Source of the DNA: Treponema sp. UBA7590
GTDB taxonomy: Bacteria; Spirochaetota; Spirochaetia; Treponematales; Treponemataceae
Assembly (NCBI GenBank): GCA_002478955.1
Contig: DLKK01000072.1
Span: forward strand, 15,429-25,138
Direction of reading: 5' to 3'
DNA length: 9,710 bases
Part shown: positions 1 to 5,866 of the stretch, piece after piece
How the letters are laid out: each line of letters opens with the position of its first letter
Position numbering within the stretch: the first letter of the stretch is position 1
Translations under genes and position numbers: made by a program
The notes under the pieces: model-generated
What the model saw: only the letters and a program-made list of their open reading frames with translations
Told to the model about the DNA's origin: nothing
The model's database searches: none

Positions 1-53
1 TTCAATTTATTTTTTCAGAAATAAAACTCGGCATTTGTACAATTTAAAAATCC

Positions 54-71
54 GACCAGCGAAGCGCGGTC
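54..71. repeat. Small intergenic stem-loop upstream of valS
   Basis: GACC (54-57) pairs with GGTC (68-71) and GCG (59-61) with CGC (65-67), leaving an unpaired A58 and the loop AAG. Read on the minus strand, the stem is followed by GGATTTTTAAATT, so it could work as a leftward terminator, but no minus-strand gene ends here. It may belong to an intergenic repeat. A second small hairpin, AGGGC-GGGA-GCCCT with a GNRA-type loop, lies at 157-170. Function is not known. Confidence 0.4.
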
Positions 72-88
72 CTGTGCCGGGAGGGTAG

Positions 89-156
89 GCGAAAACCGAA
101 GGTTTGAGATGTTGAGCGCTTGCGCGAAACTTGCGAAAAGCGAAGGTTTGAGACGT
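89..156. repeat. Imperfect direct repeat, two 24-nt copies 44 nt apart
   Basis: Copies at 89-112 and 133-156 share the pattern GCGAAAAnCGAAGGTTTGAG followed by AnGT, with two differences (C/G at 96/140 and T/C at 110/154). The spacer includes the self-complementary GCGCTTGCGC at 116-125. Only two copies are present and the spacer is 20 nt, so this is not a CRISPR array. It is likely part of an intergenic repeat family of the left-hand genome; that is an inference, because only this window is visible. Confidence 0.6.
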
Positions 157-185
157 AGGGCGGGAGCCCTTCATAAAAAAACGAA

Positions 186-214
186 TTGAAAATAACGGTC
201 TAATTCATTAAAAT
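186..214 (+). promoter_or_regulatory. sigma70-type promoter of valS
   Basis: TTGAAA at 186-191 (consensus TTGACA) and TAAAAT at 209-214 (consensus TATAAT) are separated by exactly 17 nt. The predicted transcription start, about 220-222, falls directly in front of the valS ATG at 223. The message would be leaderless or nearly so, which fits the absence of a Shine-Dalgarno sequence before this start. The architecture differs from the TAnnTTTG boxes found in the right-hand part of the window. Confidence 0.6.
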
Positions 215-222
215 AGTTCCTT

Positions 223-2988
223 ATGAAAGCAATTGAACTAGAAAAAGCTTATAATCCGAAAGATTTTGAAGACCGAATTTATAACGAATGGGAAAAAAAT
301 GGCTATTTTAAGCCGGCAAGCGATAAAGAGTCGCCTGTGCATGAAAATTATGAAAAATGCGGCTGCAAGGAATGTGGCGGAAAAACTGGCGTTTATTCTG
401 TTGTGATTCCGCCTCCGAATGTTACTGGAGTCCTTCACATGGGACACGGTTTGAACAACACTTTGCAGGATATTGTTGTGCGCTACCACCGTATGAAGGG
501 CGACAACACTTTGTGGATTACTGGAACTGACCATGCTGGAATTGCTACTCAGAACGTTGTTGAACGTCAGCTGAAAAAAGAAGGAAAATCCCGCAACGAT
601 TTGGGGCGAGACGCTTTTTTGGAGCGGACTTGGCAGGTAAAACAGCAGCATCACGATATAATTGTAAAACAGCAGAGAAAACTTGGAAATTCAACTGACT
701 GGGACCGCGAGCGTTTTACAATGGACGAGGGGCTTTCAAAGGCTGTCCGCGAGGTTTTTGTTACTTTGTATGAGCGCGGACTTATTTATAAAGGCCATTA
801 TCTTGTGAACTGGTGTCCGCGTTGTGGAACGGCTCTTGCCGACGATGAGGTTGACCACAAGGATACTGCCGGCGCGATGTATCATATCTGGTACGAATAT
901 GCGGACGGGCCGGCTCCTGATGGCTCTACAAGAATTGAAGTTGCCACAACCCGCCCGGAGACTTTGCTTGGCGATACAGCAGTTGCCGTGAATCCTTCTG
1001 ATGAGCGTTACAAGAATATTGTCGGAAAAAAATTAAAACTCCCATTGACTGACCGCGTTATTCCAATTATTGCTGACAATTACGTTGACAAGGATTTTGG
1101 AACTGGTATGGTGAAAATAACTCCAGCCCATGATCCGAATGACTGGCAGGTTGCGCAGAGAAATCATCTTGAAGTTATAAATCTTTTGAATCCTGATGGA
1201 ACTTTGAACGAAAATTGTCCTGAAAAATACCGTGGCCTTACCTGCGAAAAAGCCCGTGCGGTTATCTTGCAGGATTTGACGGATGCCGGACTTTTTAAGG
1301 GCGAGGAAAAAATCACTCATTCTGTAGGACATTGTTACCGTTGTAATACAGTTGTTGAGCCTTATCTTTCTTACCAGTGGTTTGTAAAAATGCAGCCGCT
1401 TGCGGACAAGGCGTTAAAAGCCTGGAAAAATGGAGAAATTCAGTTTTTCCCTAAAAAATGGGAAAATACTTATGAGCATTGGCTTACAACAATCCGCGAC
1501 TGGTGTATTTCGCGTCAGCTTTGGTGGGGACACAGAATTCCAGTCTGGTACTGCCAGTCTTGTGGAGAAACTATTGTAAGCCGCACAGATCCTTGTGAAT
1601 GTCCAAAATGTCATGCCTCAAAGGAAAAACTTCAGCAGGATCCAGATGTTCTTGATACTTGGTTCTCTTCTTGGCTTTGGCCGTTCTCTACGCTTGGATG
1701 GCCGGAAGAAACTGAGGATTTCAAGAATTTCTTCCCGACTTCAGCGTTGGTTACCGCTTACGACATTATTTTCTTCTGGGTCAGCCGAATGATTATGGCT
1801 TCACTTGAATTTACAGGAAAAGTTCCGTTCCATGACATTTATATCCACGGTCTTGTCCGCGACAAGCAGGGAAGAAAAATGTCAAAATCTTTGGGCAACG
1901 GAATTGACCCGCTTGAAATTATCGATATTTATGGTTCAGACGCATTGAAATTCACTCTTGCATTTATGTGCGCCCAGGGACAGGATATTCTTATTGATAA
2001 GGATTCGTTTAAACTTGGCTCACGTTTCTGCAACAAAGTCTGGAACGCTAGCCGCTATCTTCTGGGAAATCTTGACGGAAGAAATATTGTTCCTGTGAAA
2101 GATTCAGATCTTACAGAACTTGATGTTTGGATTTATTCTTGCCTTGATAAAGCCGCTAGAAATGTGCGCGAGGCTCTTGAGTCATACCGCTACAATGACG
2201 CTGCAAGTGCGATAATGGAATATTTCTGGAATGAGTTCTGCGACTGGTACGTTGAGGCTTCTAAGCTTTCATTCAAAAATGGCGACAACGCGGAAAAAGA
2301 CCGCCAGGCTTCTGTTCTTTTGAATTTGCTTGAAGAAAGTCTAAGGCTTTTGCATCCATATCTGCCGTTTGTTACAGAAGAAATCTATTCAAAACTTCCT
2401 GTTGAAGAAATTGTTGCTGCCCGTAAAAAGGCTGGAGACAACAAGATTGTCTCTAACTCTGAATACACAGGAATGATTATAAACGCTCCATACCCTGAGT
2501 ATTCTGCGGAACGTGAAAATAAAACTGTAATCGCTAGATTTGAAGTTCTAAAAGATCTCATTGGAAAAATCCGCGCTTTGCGTGTAGAATGTGGACTTGA
2601 TCCTGCAAGTAAAATTCACATCGCGATTCTTGTGACTCCAGATTCACCTGCGGAAGGCACAAAGGAAAAAGTTGATATGATTGAGCTTCTGGTCGGCGCA
2701 TCAAAGACAGAATTTGTTTCTTCAAAGCCAGAAAAAGCAATCGGCGCTGTAGGAACAGGATTTGAGGCATTTATCATTGTTGACGAAAATATTGACAAAG
2801 AGTCCTTGAAGACAAGATTCCAGAAGCAGATTGACACTGAGTCTGAATATGTCCGCCGCAGCGAAGCCAAGCTGAACGGAAGTTTTGCCCAGCATGCAAA
2901 ACCAGAAATCGTTCAGCAGGAGCGCGACAGAATGAATGAAAGCCTTCGGGCAATTGAAAAACTTCGTTCATATTTGAAAAGTCTTTAA
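223..2988 (+). CDS. valS: Valyl-tRNA synthetase
   Basis: Cytoplasmic class I aminoacyl-tRNA synthetase that charges tRNA-Val with valine. At 921 residues it is a normal full length. The HIGH signature is HMGH at residues 72-75, preceded by PPPNVTG, and KMSKS is at 552-556. The CP1 editing domain, which clears mischarged threonine, shows ATTRPETLLGD from residue 241. Zinc-knuckle-like cysteine pairs occur in NWCPRCG, GHCYRCN and WYCQSCG followed by CECPKC. The last ~65 residues are charged and helical, matching the ValRS C-terminal coiled-coil tRNA-binding arm. Unusual is a short insertion before the HIGH region with Cys46, Cys48 and Cys51 (KCGCKEC). The ATG at 223 has no Shine-Dalgarno but sits just after a strong promoter. 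The protein resembles spirochaete (Treponema) ValRS, unlike the Bacteroidota genes to the right. Confidence 0.97.
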   Translation: MKAIELEKAYNPKDFEDRIYNEWEKNGYFKPASDKESPVHENYEKCGCKECGGKTGVYSVVIPPPNVTGVLHMGHGLNNTLQDIVVRYHRMKGDNTLWITGTDHAGIATQNVVERQLKKEGKSRNDLGRDAFLERTWQVKQQHHDIIVKQQRKLGNSTDWDRERFTMDEGLSKAVREVFVTLYERGLIYKGHYLVNWCPRCGTALADDEVDHKDTAGAMYHIWYEYADGPAPDGSTRIEVATTRPETLLGDTAVAVNPSDERYKNIVGKKLKLPLTDRVIPIIADNYVDKDFGTGMVKITPAHDPNDWQVAQRNHLEVINLLNPDGTLNENCPEKYRGLTCEKARAVILQDLTDAGLFKGEEKITHSVGHCYRCNTVVEPYLSYQWFVKMQPLADKALKAWKNGEIQFFPKKWENTYEHWLTTIRDWCISRQLWWGHRIPVWYCQSCGETIVSRTDPCECPKCHASKEKLQQDPDVLDTWFSSWLWPFSTLGWPEETEDFKNFFPTSALVTAYDIIFFWVSRMIMASLEFTGKVPFHDIYIHGLVRDKQGRKMSKSLGNGIDPLEIIDIYGSDALKFTLAFMCAQGQDILIDKDSFKLGSRFCNKVWNASRYLLGNLDGRNIVPVKDSDLTELDVWIYSCLDKAARNVREALESYRYNDAASAIMEYFWNEFCDWYVEASKLSFKNGDNAEKDRQASVLLNLLEESLRLLHPYLPFVTEEIYSKLPVEEIVAARKKAGDNKIVSNSEYTGMIINAPYPEYSAERENKTVIARFEVLKDLIGKIRALRVECGLDPASKIHIAILVTPDSPAEGTKEKVDMIELLVGASKTEFVSSKPEKAIGAVGTGFEAFIIVDENIDKESLKTRFQKQIDTESEYVRRSEAKLNGSFAQHAKPEIVQQERDRMNESLRAIEKLRSYLKSL

Positions 2989-3007
2989 TCAGACTTAAAT
3001 AAAAAAT

Positions 3008-3014
3008 AAAAGGA
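3008..3014 (+). promoter_or_regulatory. Shine-Dalgarno sequence fixing the HD-protein start
   Basis: AAAGGAG ends 8 nt before the ATG at 3023, a near-ideal spacing. It selects this start over the in-frame ATGs further in (residues 8 and 16). No promoter or terminator is evident in the 34 nt after valS, so co-transcription with valS is likely. Confidence 0.7.
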
Positions 3015-3022
3015 GCAAGTGC

Positions 3023-3466
3023 ATGAAAAAAGCTAAGTATGAGATGAAAATTGAACGTTCACAAAATATGAAAACTAGTGAAATGCAAAAACTGAGCGAT
3101 ATGCATCTTGCCCCTTTTATGCAGATTGCCACGGCACTTATCGGAAAGGCGCGTCATGCTGGCGGAAATATGTTCCGCCATCAGATGGATACACTGGCAA
3201 TTCTTATTGATTACGGATACATCGATTCAGTTCTTCTGAAAGCTTCTATAATACACGATACGGTTGAAGATATTCCCGGATTTGACAAAAATCTTATAAT
3301 CAATGCAGATGAAGAAGGACCTCAGGTTCTTGAGCTTGTCCTGGAAGTTACTCGCCGTGAGGATGAAGATAAACGCCAGTTCCTTAAGCGGATTCTTGAC
3401 ACTGGAAGCCAGCGCGCAAAGATTTTAAAATGTGCGGACAGAATTTCAAATATGATGTCAGGTTAG
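3023..3466 (+). CDS. HD-domain phosphohydrolase, 3'-truncated at a sequence junction
   Basis: A 147-residue product with an HD metal-binding fold resembling the (p)ppGpp hydrolase half of RelA/SpoT proteins. Visible landmarks are His53 in FRHQMDT, the HD pair at residues 78-79 in IIHDTVEDIPG, and Asp139 in KILKCADRISN, which matches the KxADRxxN end motif of SpoT-like HD domains. Together these give the usual H...HD...D metal ligands, so hydrolysis of a phosphorylated nucleotide is plausible, but the substrate cannot be read. Reading ends eight residues after Asp139, where the family normally continues with further helices. The DNA changes character there and a different gene begins in another frame. 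The C-terminus is therefore probably missing and the stop at 3464-3466 accidental. It lies 34 nt after valS on the same strand. Confidence 0.75.
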   Translation: MKKAKYEMKIERSQNMKTSEMQKLSDMHLAPFMQIATALIGKARHAGGNMFRHQMDTLAILIDYGYIDSVLLKASIIHDTVEDIPGFDKNLIINADEEGPQVLELVLEVTRREDEDKRQFLKRILDTGSQRAKILKCADRISNMMSG

Positions 3467-3717
3467 AGATCAATGATCTGAATGTTCTTCTTGACATGGT
3501 GTCCAGAACTAATCTGGTGACGCTGCTTTCAGAGGCCACTGTCAGAGGCAACAAGGATTTTGTGGCCATTGAGTTGGACCATCCGCACTCAGAAATGGAG
3601 GGATCGTTCCATATTCTTAAAGGTAGTTATTGCAAAAACGCGACAAAGGAGTTCCTAAAATTCCTCATTGAGAACAATTCGTTCACGATGGCGATGGACG
3701 CCATCGCGAACCGATGA
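3451..3717 (+). pseudogene. LysR-type regulator, C-terminal fragment (5' end missing)
   Basis: About 88 residues in frame, ending at TGA 3715-3717, with no start codon of its own; the nearest in-frame ATG, at 3430, belongs to the preceding gene's DNA. The segment EINDLNVLLDMVSRTN, then VTLLSEATV, an ME-containing stretch and an amphipathic C-terminal helix resemble the second half of the effector-binding domain of LysR regulators, where the EIND and LL positions are typical of Bacteroidota members. The DNA-binding HTH and first half of the sensor domain are absent. The target operon cannot be inferred. The break coincides with the HD-protein break, so this looks like the right-hand edge of a join rather than natural decay: no internal stop or frameshift follows. 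A hairpin (3681-3711) lies inside its last codons. Confidence 0.6.
3681..3711 (+). repeat. Perfect 8-bp hairpin inside the 3' end of the LysR fragment
   Basis: CGATGGCG (3686-3693) pairs with CGCCATCG (3699-3706) around a 5-nt loop. Beyond one A/C mismatch the stem continues with GTTC (3681-3684) and GAAC (3708-3711). It is in the coding frame, just before the stop, and has no T-run after it, so it is not a normal terminator. It may stabilise the 3' end of the message. Confidence 0.45.
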
Positions 3718-3720
3718 AGT

Positions 3721-3811
3721 AAAACCCCGGTTTCGGAACGCTTACGCTCTTATCGCTGGCCGTTTTTTTTGTCGAACATTTCCACCCAGCCGTCCCGAAA
3801 CCGGAGTTTTT
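3721..3811. terminator. Bidirectional terminator between convergent genes
   Basis: AAAACCCCGGTTTCGG (3721-3736) pairs with CCGAAACCGGAGTTTT (3795-3810), with one mismatch. A-runs lie outside on the left and T-runs on the right, so each strand reads stem then U-tract. It separates the LysR fragment from the convergent membrane-protein gene ending at 3815. The loop is long (about 58 nt) and contains TTTTTTTT at 3763-3770, an extra T-tract on the plus strand. Confidence 0.75.
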
Positions 3812-3814
3812 ATT

Positions 3815-4246
3815 TTAGACCAGTGCTTTCACTTGCTCAGCATTGAGTGGGAGCAGTTCGGTGATTGGCTTGTACTCGTACTGGTCGAAGTCGTTGATCT
3901 GAGCGAAGCCACCGGATTTGTCGCAGCGGTAGTAGATGTACATCAGAAGCCCGCCCGGAGCTTCAGGTACTGCCTTTGTTGACTTACCTTCAAGGAAAGA
4001 GACGAGCTCTTCTTTCTTTGTCTTAGGGTAGTTGGCAGTTTTGCGCTTGAATGAACCTTCCTTACCTTCAATCACGTAAGATGATTTCATAGCTAGGAAC
4101 AGAATCAATGCGAACAGAATCAGAGTGCATCCAAGAATGAACATTGAATCTGAACAGAATAGCAGCGCGACTCCGGCTGCGAGAAATACGAGTGTGACGA
4201 GAATGTCCTTTGCAGACCTGACTTTATTAATATTAACAGTTTCCAT
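3815..4246 (-). CDS. Small membrane protein with two predicted helices, unknown function
   Basis: A 143-residue protein I do not recognise. It has two hydrophobic segments at about residues 15-32 and 35-53, separated by a tight turn, then a soluble domain of about 85 residues that is rich in lysine near the membrane and acidic later. No catalytic motif is evident. The C-terminal part (GGLLMYIYYRCD, then QINDFDQYEYKP) looks like a small folded domain. It is probably an inner-membrane protein with the tail in the cytoplasm by the positive-inside rule (inference). The start ATG has an A-rich, SD-less leader, as usual in Bacteroidota. The gene ends against the terminator at 3721-3811 and stands 195 nt from the next gene upstream. 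No TAnnTTTG box was found in its leader, which instead carries several hairpins. Confidence 0.75.
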   Translation of the reverse strand: METVNINKVRSAKDILVTLVFLAAGVALLFCSDSMFILGCTLILFALILFLAMKSSYVIEGKEGSFKRKTANYPKTKKEELVSFLEGKSTKAVPEAPGGLLMYIYYRCDKSGGFAQINDFDQYEYKPITELLPLNAEQVKALV

Positions 4247-4273
4247 TTTATTTGTTATTTGTAATTGTTAGTT

Positions 4274-4299
4274 GGCGGCAATTTTGCTGCCTTTTATTT
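4274..4299 (+). terminator. Terminator-like hairpin, plus strand
   Basis: GGCGGCAA (4274-4281) pairs with TTGCTGCC (4284-4291), including one G-U pair that forms only in plus-strand RNA, followed by TTTTATTT. In minus-strand RNA the same position is an A-C mismatch. The 2-nt loop is tight; opening the last pair gives four. No plus-strand gene precedes it. Confidence 0.4.
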
Positions 4300-4329
4300 G
4301 CCTGAGAGGAACATTATGACCACTCAGGC
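4300..4329. repeat. Stem-loop in the leader of the membrane-protein gene
   Basis: GCCTGAG (4300-4306) pairs perfectly with CTCAGGC (4323-4329). Past an A-A mismatch, GG (4308-4309) pairs with CC (4320-4321), closing a 10-nt A/T-rich loop. There is no T-run after it on either strand. It lies 54-83 nt before the minus-strand start at 4246 and could be a regulatory structure or protein-binding dyad. Confidence 0.45.
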
Positions 4330-4404
4330 GATTGTGTTGTGTAACTAAAAATACGGACGTACTACATGTTTATGTAATAGTCTTTTGTTTGCCGCTTATT
4401 GCTG

Positions 4405-4424
4405 AAGGGGCGGCGCCCTTTTTT
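4405..4424 (+). terminator. Strong rho-independent terminator on the plus strand
   Basis: GGGC (4408-4411) pairs with GCCC (4415-4418) around GGC, extended by one G-U and two A-U pairs, and is followed by six Ts (4419-4424). It is antisense to both neighbours: no plus-strand gene ends here. On the minus strand the stem is followed by TTCAGCAAT, which is a poor terminator tail. Confidence 0.55.
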
Positions 4425-4441
4425 ACAATGGAAACTGCTCG

Positions 4442-4807
4442 CTATAGACGTAGCTTCCGCAGTGTCGGCAGGGATCTCCTTAAACAAATCGGATGGCAGA
4501 ATGTTTTGAGTTCAAATAGTCTGAATTCAAACTCTGTTCTGCGCAGCTGCCTGCACGTGCTGCCGGAAGCACCGGTGACTGTGCGGACTACTGTCTGCCC
4601 CTCAGCAGTCGGACTGGAGAGACATGGAGTGTTGAACTTTATGAATAAATGATTAGATTGTGTCGTGTCTGTAAGACGCCCAGTGGATGTTTGGATGAAA
4701 ATGGCTGTGTCGGATTCACTGAGGTAGCTAGCCCACAGACCCTTGCAGAAAAATGTAAGGGCAACGAGGAAAATCGAGACTAGCATGAATCTGACAAATG
4801 ACTTCAT
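4442..4807 (-). CDS. Small exported or membrane-anchored protein, unknown function
   Basis: A 121-residue ORF. It begins with a lysine/arginine end and a hydrophobic stretch at about residues 6-27 (FMLVSIFLVALTFFCKGLWA), which looks like a signal peptide or single membrane anchor; Cys21 lacks a clear lipobox. The rest is Ser/Thr-rich and then arginine-rich, with cysteines around residues 62, 84, 103 and 107, and a basic C-terminus (RRSLPTLRKLRL). I do not recognise the family. Reality is supported by position: it starts 5 nt after the methyltransferase stop, and AGGAGG (the last two Arg codons of that gene) sits 8 nt before its ATG, a perfect Shine-Dalgarno. Translational coupling is likely. 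The arginine-rich second half is atypical for a folded protein, so a decayed or non-coding region is possible. Confidence 0.5.
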   Translation of the reverse strand: MKSFVRFMLVSIFLVALTFFCKGLWASYLSESDTAIFIQTSTGRLTDTTQSNHLFIKFNTPCLSSPTAEGQTVVRTVTGASGSTCRQLRRTEFEFRLFELKTFCHPICLRRSLPTLRKLRL

Positions 4808-4812
4808 CCCTT

Positions 4813-5721
4813 CTACCTCCTAAGTCTTACGAATATGCTAAGTGGCAGGTTCTTCCCAAACTTGTCCCTGATCACGAGCTCTCCTGAGTCGAGCATTGTG
4901 TCACTAGGAAGCCCGAATGCCTGACGTACTACGGTCTCACCGAGAATGGCTGAGAATCCGTTTGAGTAAAGATTCAGGACAAGAAAACTGTTTTGTGGAG
5001 CGAGGATCTTCCCAACGGTCTTCATCATGTCGAAAAGGCACTCGTCCAGTTTCCATTTTTCACCGTCCGGACCGTGACCGTAAGCCGGAGGATCTAGAAT
5101 GATGCCTTGGTAGAGATTGCCACGTTTGGCCTCGCGTCCAGCGAACTTCATGGCATCTTCGACAACCCAACGGATGTCTTGGAGACCGCTTCTGTCCTGA
5201 TTACCATGAGCCCAAGTGACAACCTGACGAACCGAGTCAAGATGTGTGACATCAGCTCCTGCACATTTTGCTGCCAGCGATGCCGCCCCCGTGTAGGCGA
5301 ACAGATTCAGAACCTTGGGACGTGAGCCTGTCTTCGCAGCGATGTTCGAAGTTTGCTTGAATATGTAGTCCCAGTTCGCGGCCTGTTCCGGGAAGACTCC
5401 CACGTGCTTGAATGACGTGAGTCCCAGCCTCAGACTGAACTTCGGCCCTCCGCTATAGCGGATCCACCACTGATCTGGCATATTCCTGAGCCTTTCCCAC
5501 GTTCCGCTGTCCTCTTTCCCGGCCTTGCCGAATCCGGCTCCCGGAGTGAAGCGGGTGTGGGCAAGAGAGTTCCACTCTTTATCGCTCATGCTCTTGTCCC
5601 ACAGGGCCTTAGGCTCTGGACGGGCAAGAACATATTCACCGAACCTTTCGAGCTTCGCGCCCCTTCCGGAGTCGAGAAGTTCGTAGTCCTTCCAAGATTG
5701 TGGATTAAACTCGATCGTCAT
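4813..5721 (-). CDS. RlmI-like class I SAM-dependent methyltransferase
   Basis: A 302-residue enzyme expected to transfer a methyl group from S-adenosylmethionine, most likely to rRNA. An N-terminal part of about 130 residues precedes a Rossmann-type domain: motif I LNLFAYTGAASLAA (138-151), the acidic ribose-binding position in THLDS (Asp162), Asp189 in VVEDAMKF, and motif IV LDPPAYG (209-215). This matches the RlmI/Methyltrans_SAM group. The motif VI region reads FLVLNLYSNGFS, without the cysteine that RlmI-type m5C enzymes use, so C5-cytosine chemistry is doubtful. The chosen start is the ATG at 5721; an upstream in-frame TTG at 5730 lies inside a promoter box. It is divergent from pgk and probably co-transcribed with the small exported-protein gene 5 nt downstream. 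The family is fairly sure; the substrate is not. Confidence 0.85.
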   Translation of the reverse strand: MTIEFNPQSWKDYELLDSGRGAKLERFGEYVLARPEPKALWDKSMSDKEWNSLAHTRFTPGAGFGKAGKEDSGTWERLRNMPDQWWIRYSGGPKFSLRLGLTSFKHVGVFPEQAANWDYIFKQTSNIAAKTGSRPKVLNLFAYTGAASLAAKCAGADVTHLDSVRQVVTWAHGNQDRSGLQDIRWVVEDAMKFAGREAKRGNLYQGIILDPPAYGHGPDGEKWKLDECLFDMMKTVGKILAPQNSFLVLNLYSNGFSAILGETVVRQAFGLPSDTMLDSGELVIRDKFGKNLPLSIFVRLRR

Positions 5722-5727
5722 AGCATG

Positions 5728-5735
5728 CAAAGATA
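5728..5735 (-). promoter_or_regulatory. Bacteroidota -7 box (TAnnTTTG) of the methyltransferase gene
   Basis: TATCTTTG on the minus strand matches the -7 consensus exactly and ends 6 nt before the ATG at 5721. The transcript would start about 0-4 nt before the start codon, giving a nearly leaderless message. No clear TTG is seen at the -33 distance, so confidence is moderate. Confidence 0.5.
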
Positions 5736-5794
5736 GGAAAAGAAAGCCTGTTTTATCCTGTTGCGATCGGATTTAATCGTTATAGTCTGGCTAA

Positions 5795-5828
5795 TTGATT
5801 CCCAATCCGCTGAATTTTACTATATTTG
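5795..5828 (+). promoter_or_regulatory. Bacteroidota promoter of pgk
   Basis: TATATTTG at 5821-5828 is an exact TAnnTTTG -7 box. TTG at 5795-5797 is a possible -33 element, although the 23-nt spacer is longer than usual. The predicted start near 5832 gives an A/T-rich leader of about 35 nt without a Shine-Dalgarno, normal for this phylum. Confidence 0.6.
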
Positions 5829-5866
5829 CGTCTTGAATTACGCTAACAATTTTAAACAATACCGTT

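Larger units (their letters stand above)
4247..4441. other. Gene-free stretch with closely packed hairpins
   Basis: These 195 nt lie between two minus-strand genes and form the leader of the membrane-protein gene. They contain three clear dyads (4274-4291, 4300-4329, 4408-4418) and a weaker one (TACAT-GTTT-ATGTA at 4363-4376). The first and third are followed by T-runs on the plus strand. No convincing ORF or TAnnTTTG box is visible on either strand. They could be leader structure of the minus-strand gene or a plus-strand small RNA. Confidence 0.45.

Noticed and set aside
89..156. CRISPR array
   Set aside because: Only two imperfect copies, a 20-nt spacer and no cas genes.
1..222. T-box riboswitch in front of valS
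   Set aside because: No T-box consensus, no specifier-loop architecture, and the predicted transcript starts at the ATG.
3440..3470. Mobile-element insertion or attachment site at the junction
   Set aside because: No inverted or direct repeats, transposase or integrase, and no resumption of the interrupted HD gene further right.
3023..3717. One HD-LysR gene broken by a frameshift
   Set aside because: The two halves belong to unrelated families with different genomic signals, so a single frameshifted gene does not explain them.
4295..4330. TPP riboswitch suggested by CCTGAGAGG
   Set aside because: The remaining TPP core elements are absent, and the adjacent gene is not a thiamin gene.
4332..4652. 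106-codon plus-strand frame
   Set aside because: It runs through the 4405-4424 terminator and overlaps the small exported ORF on the other strand; the product has no recognisable feature and there is no promoter or RBS.
5722..5730. TTG start for the methyltransferase
   Set aside because: It adds only three residues and lies within the TAnnTTTG box; ATG 5721 fits better.
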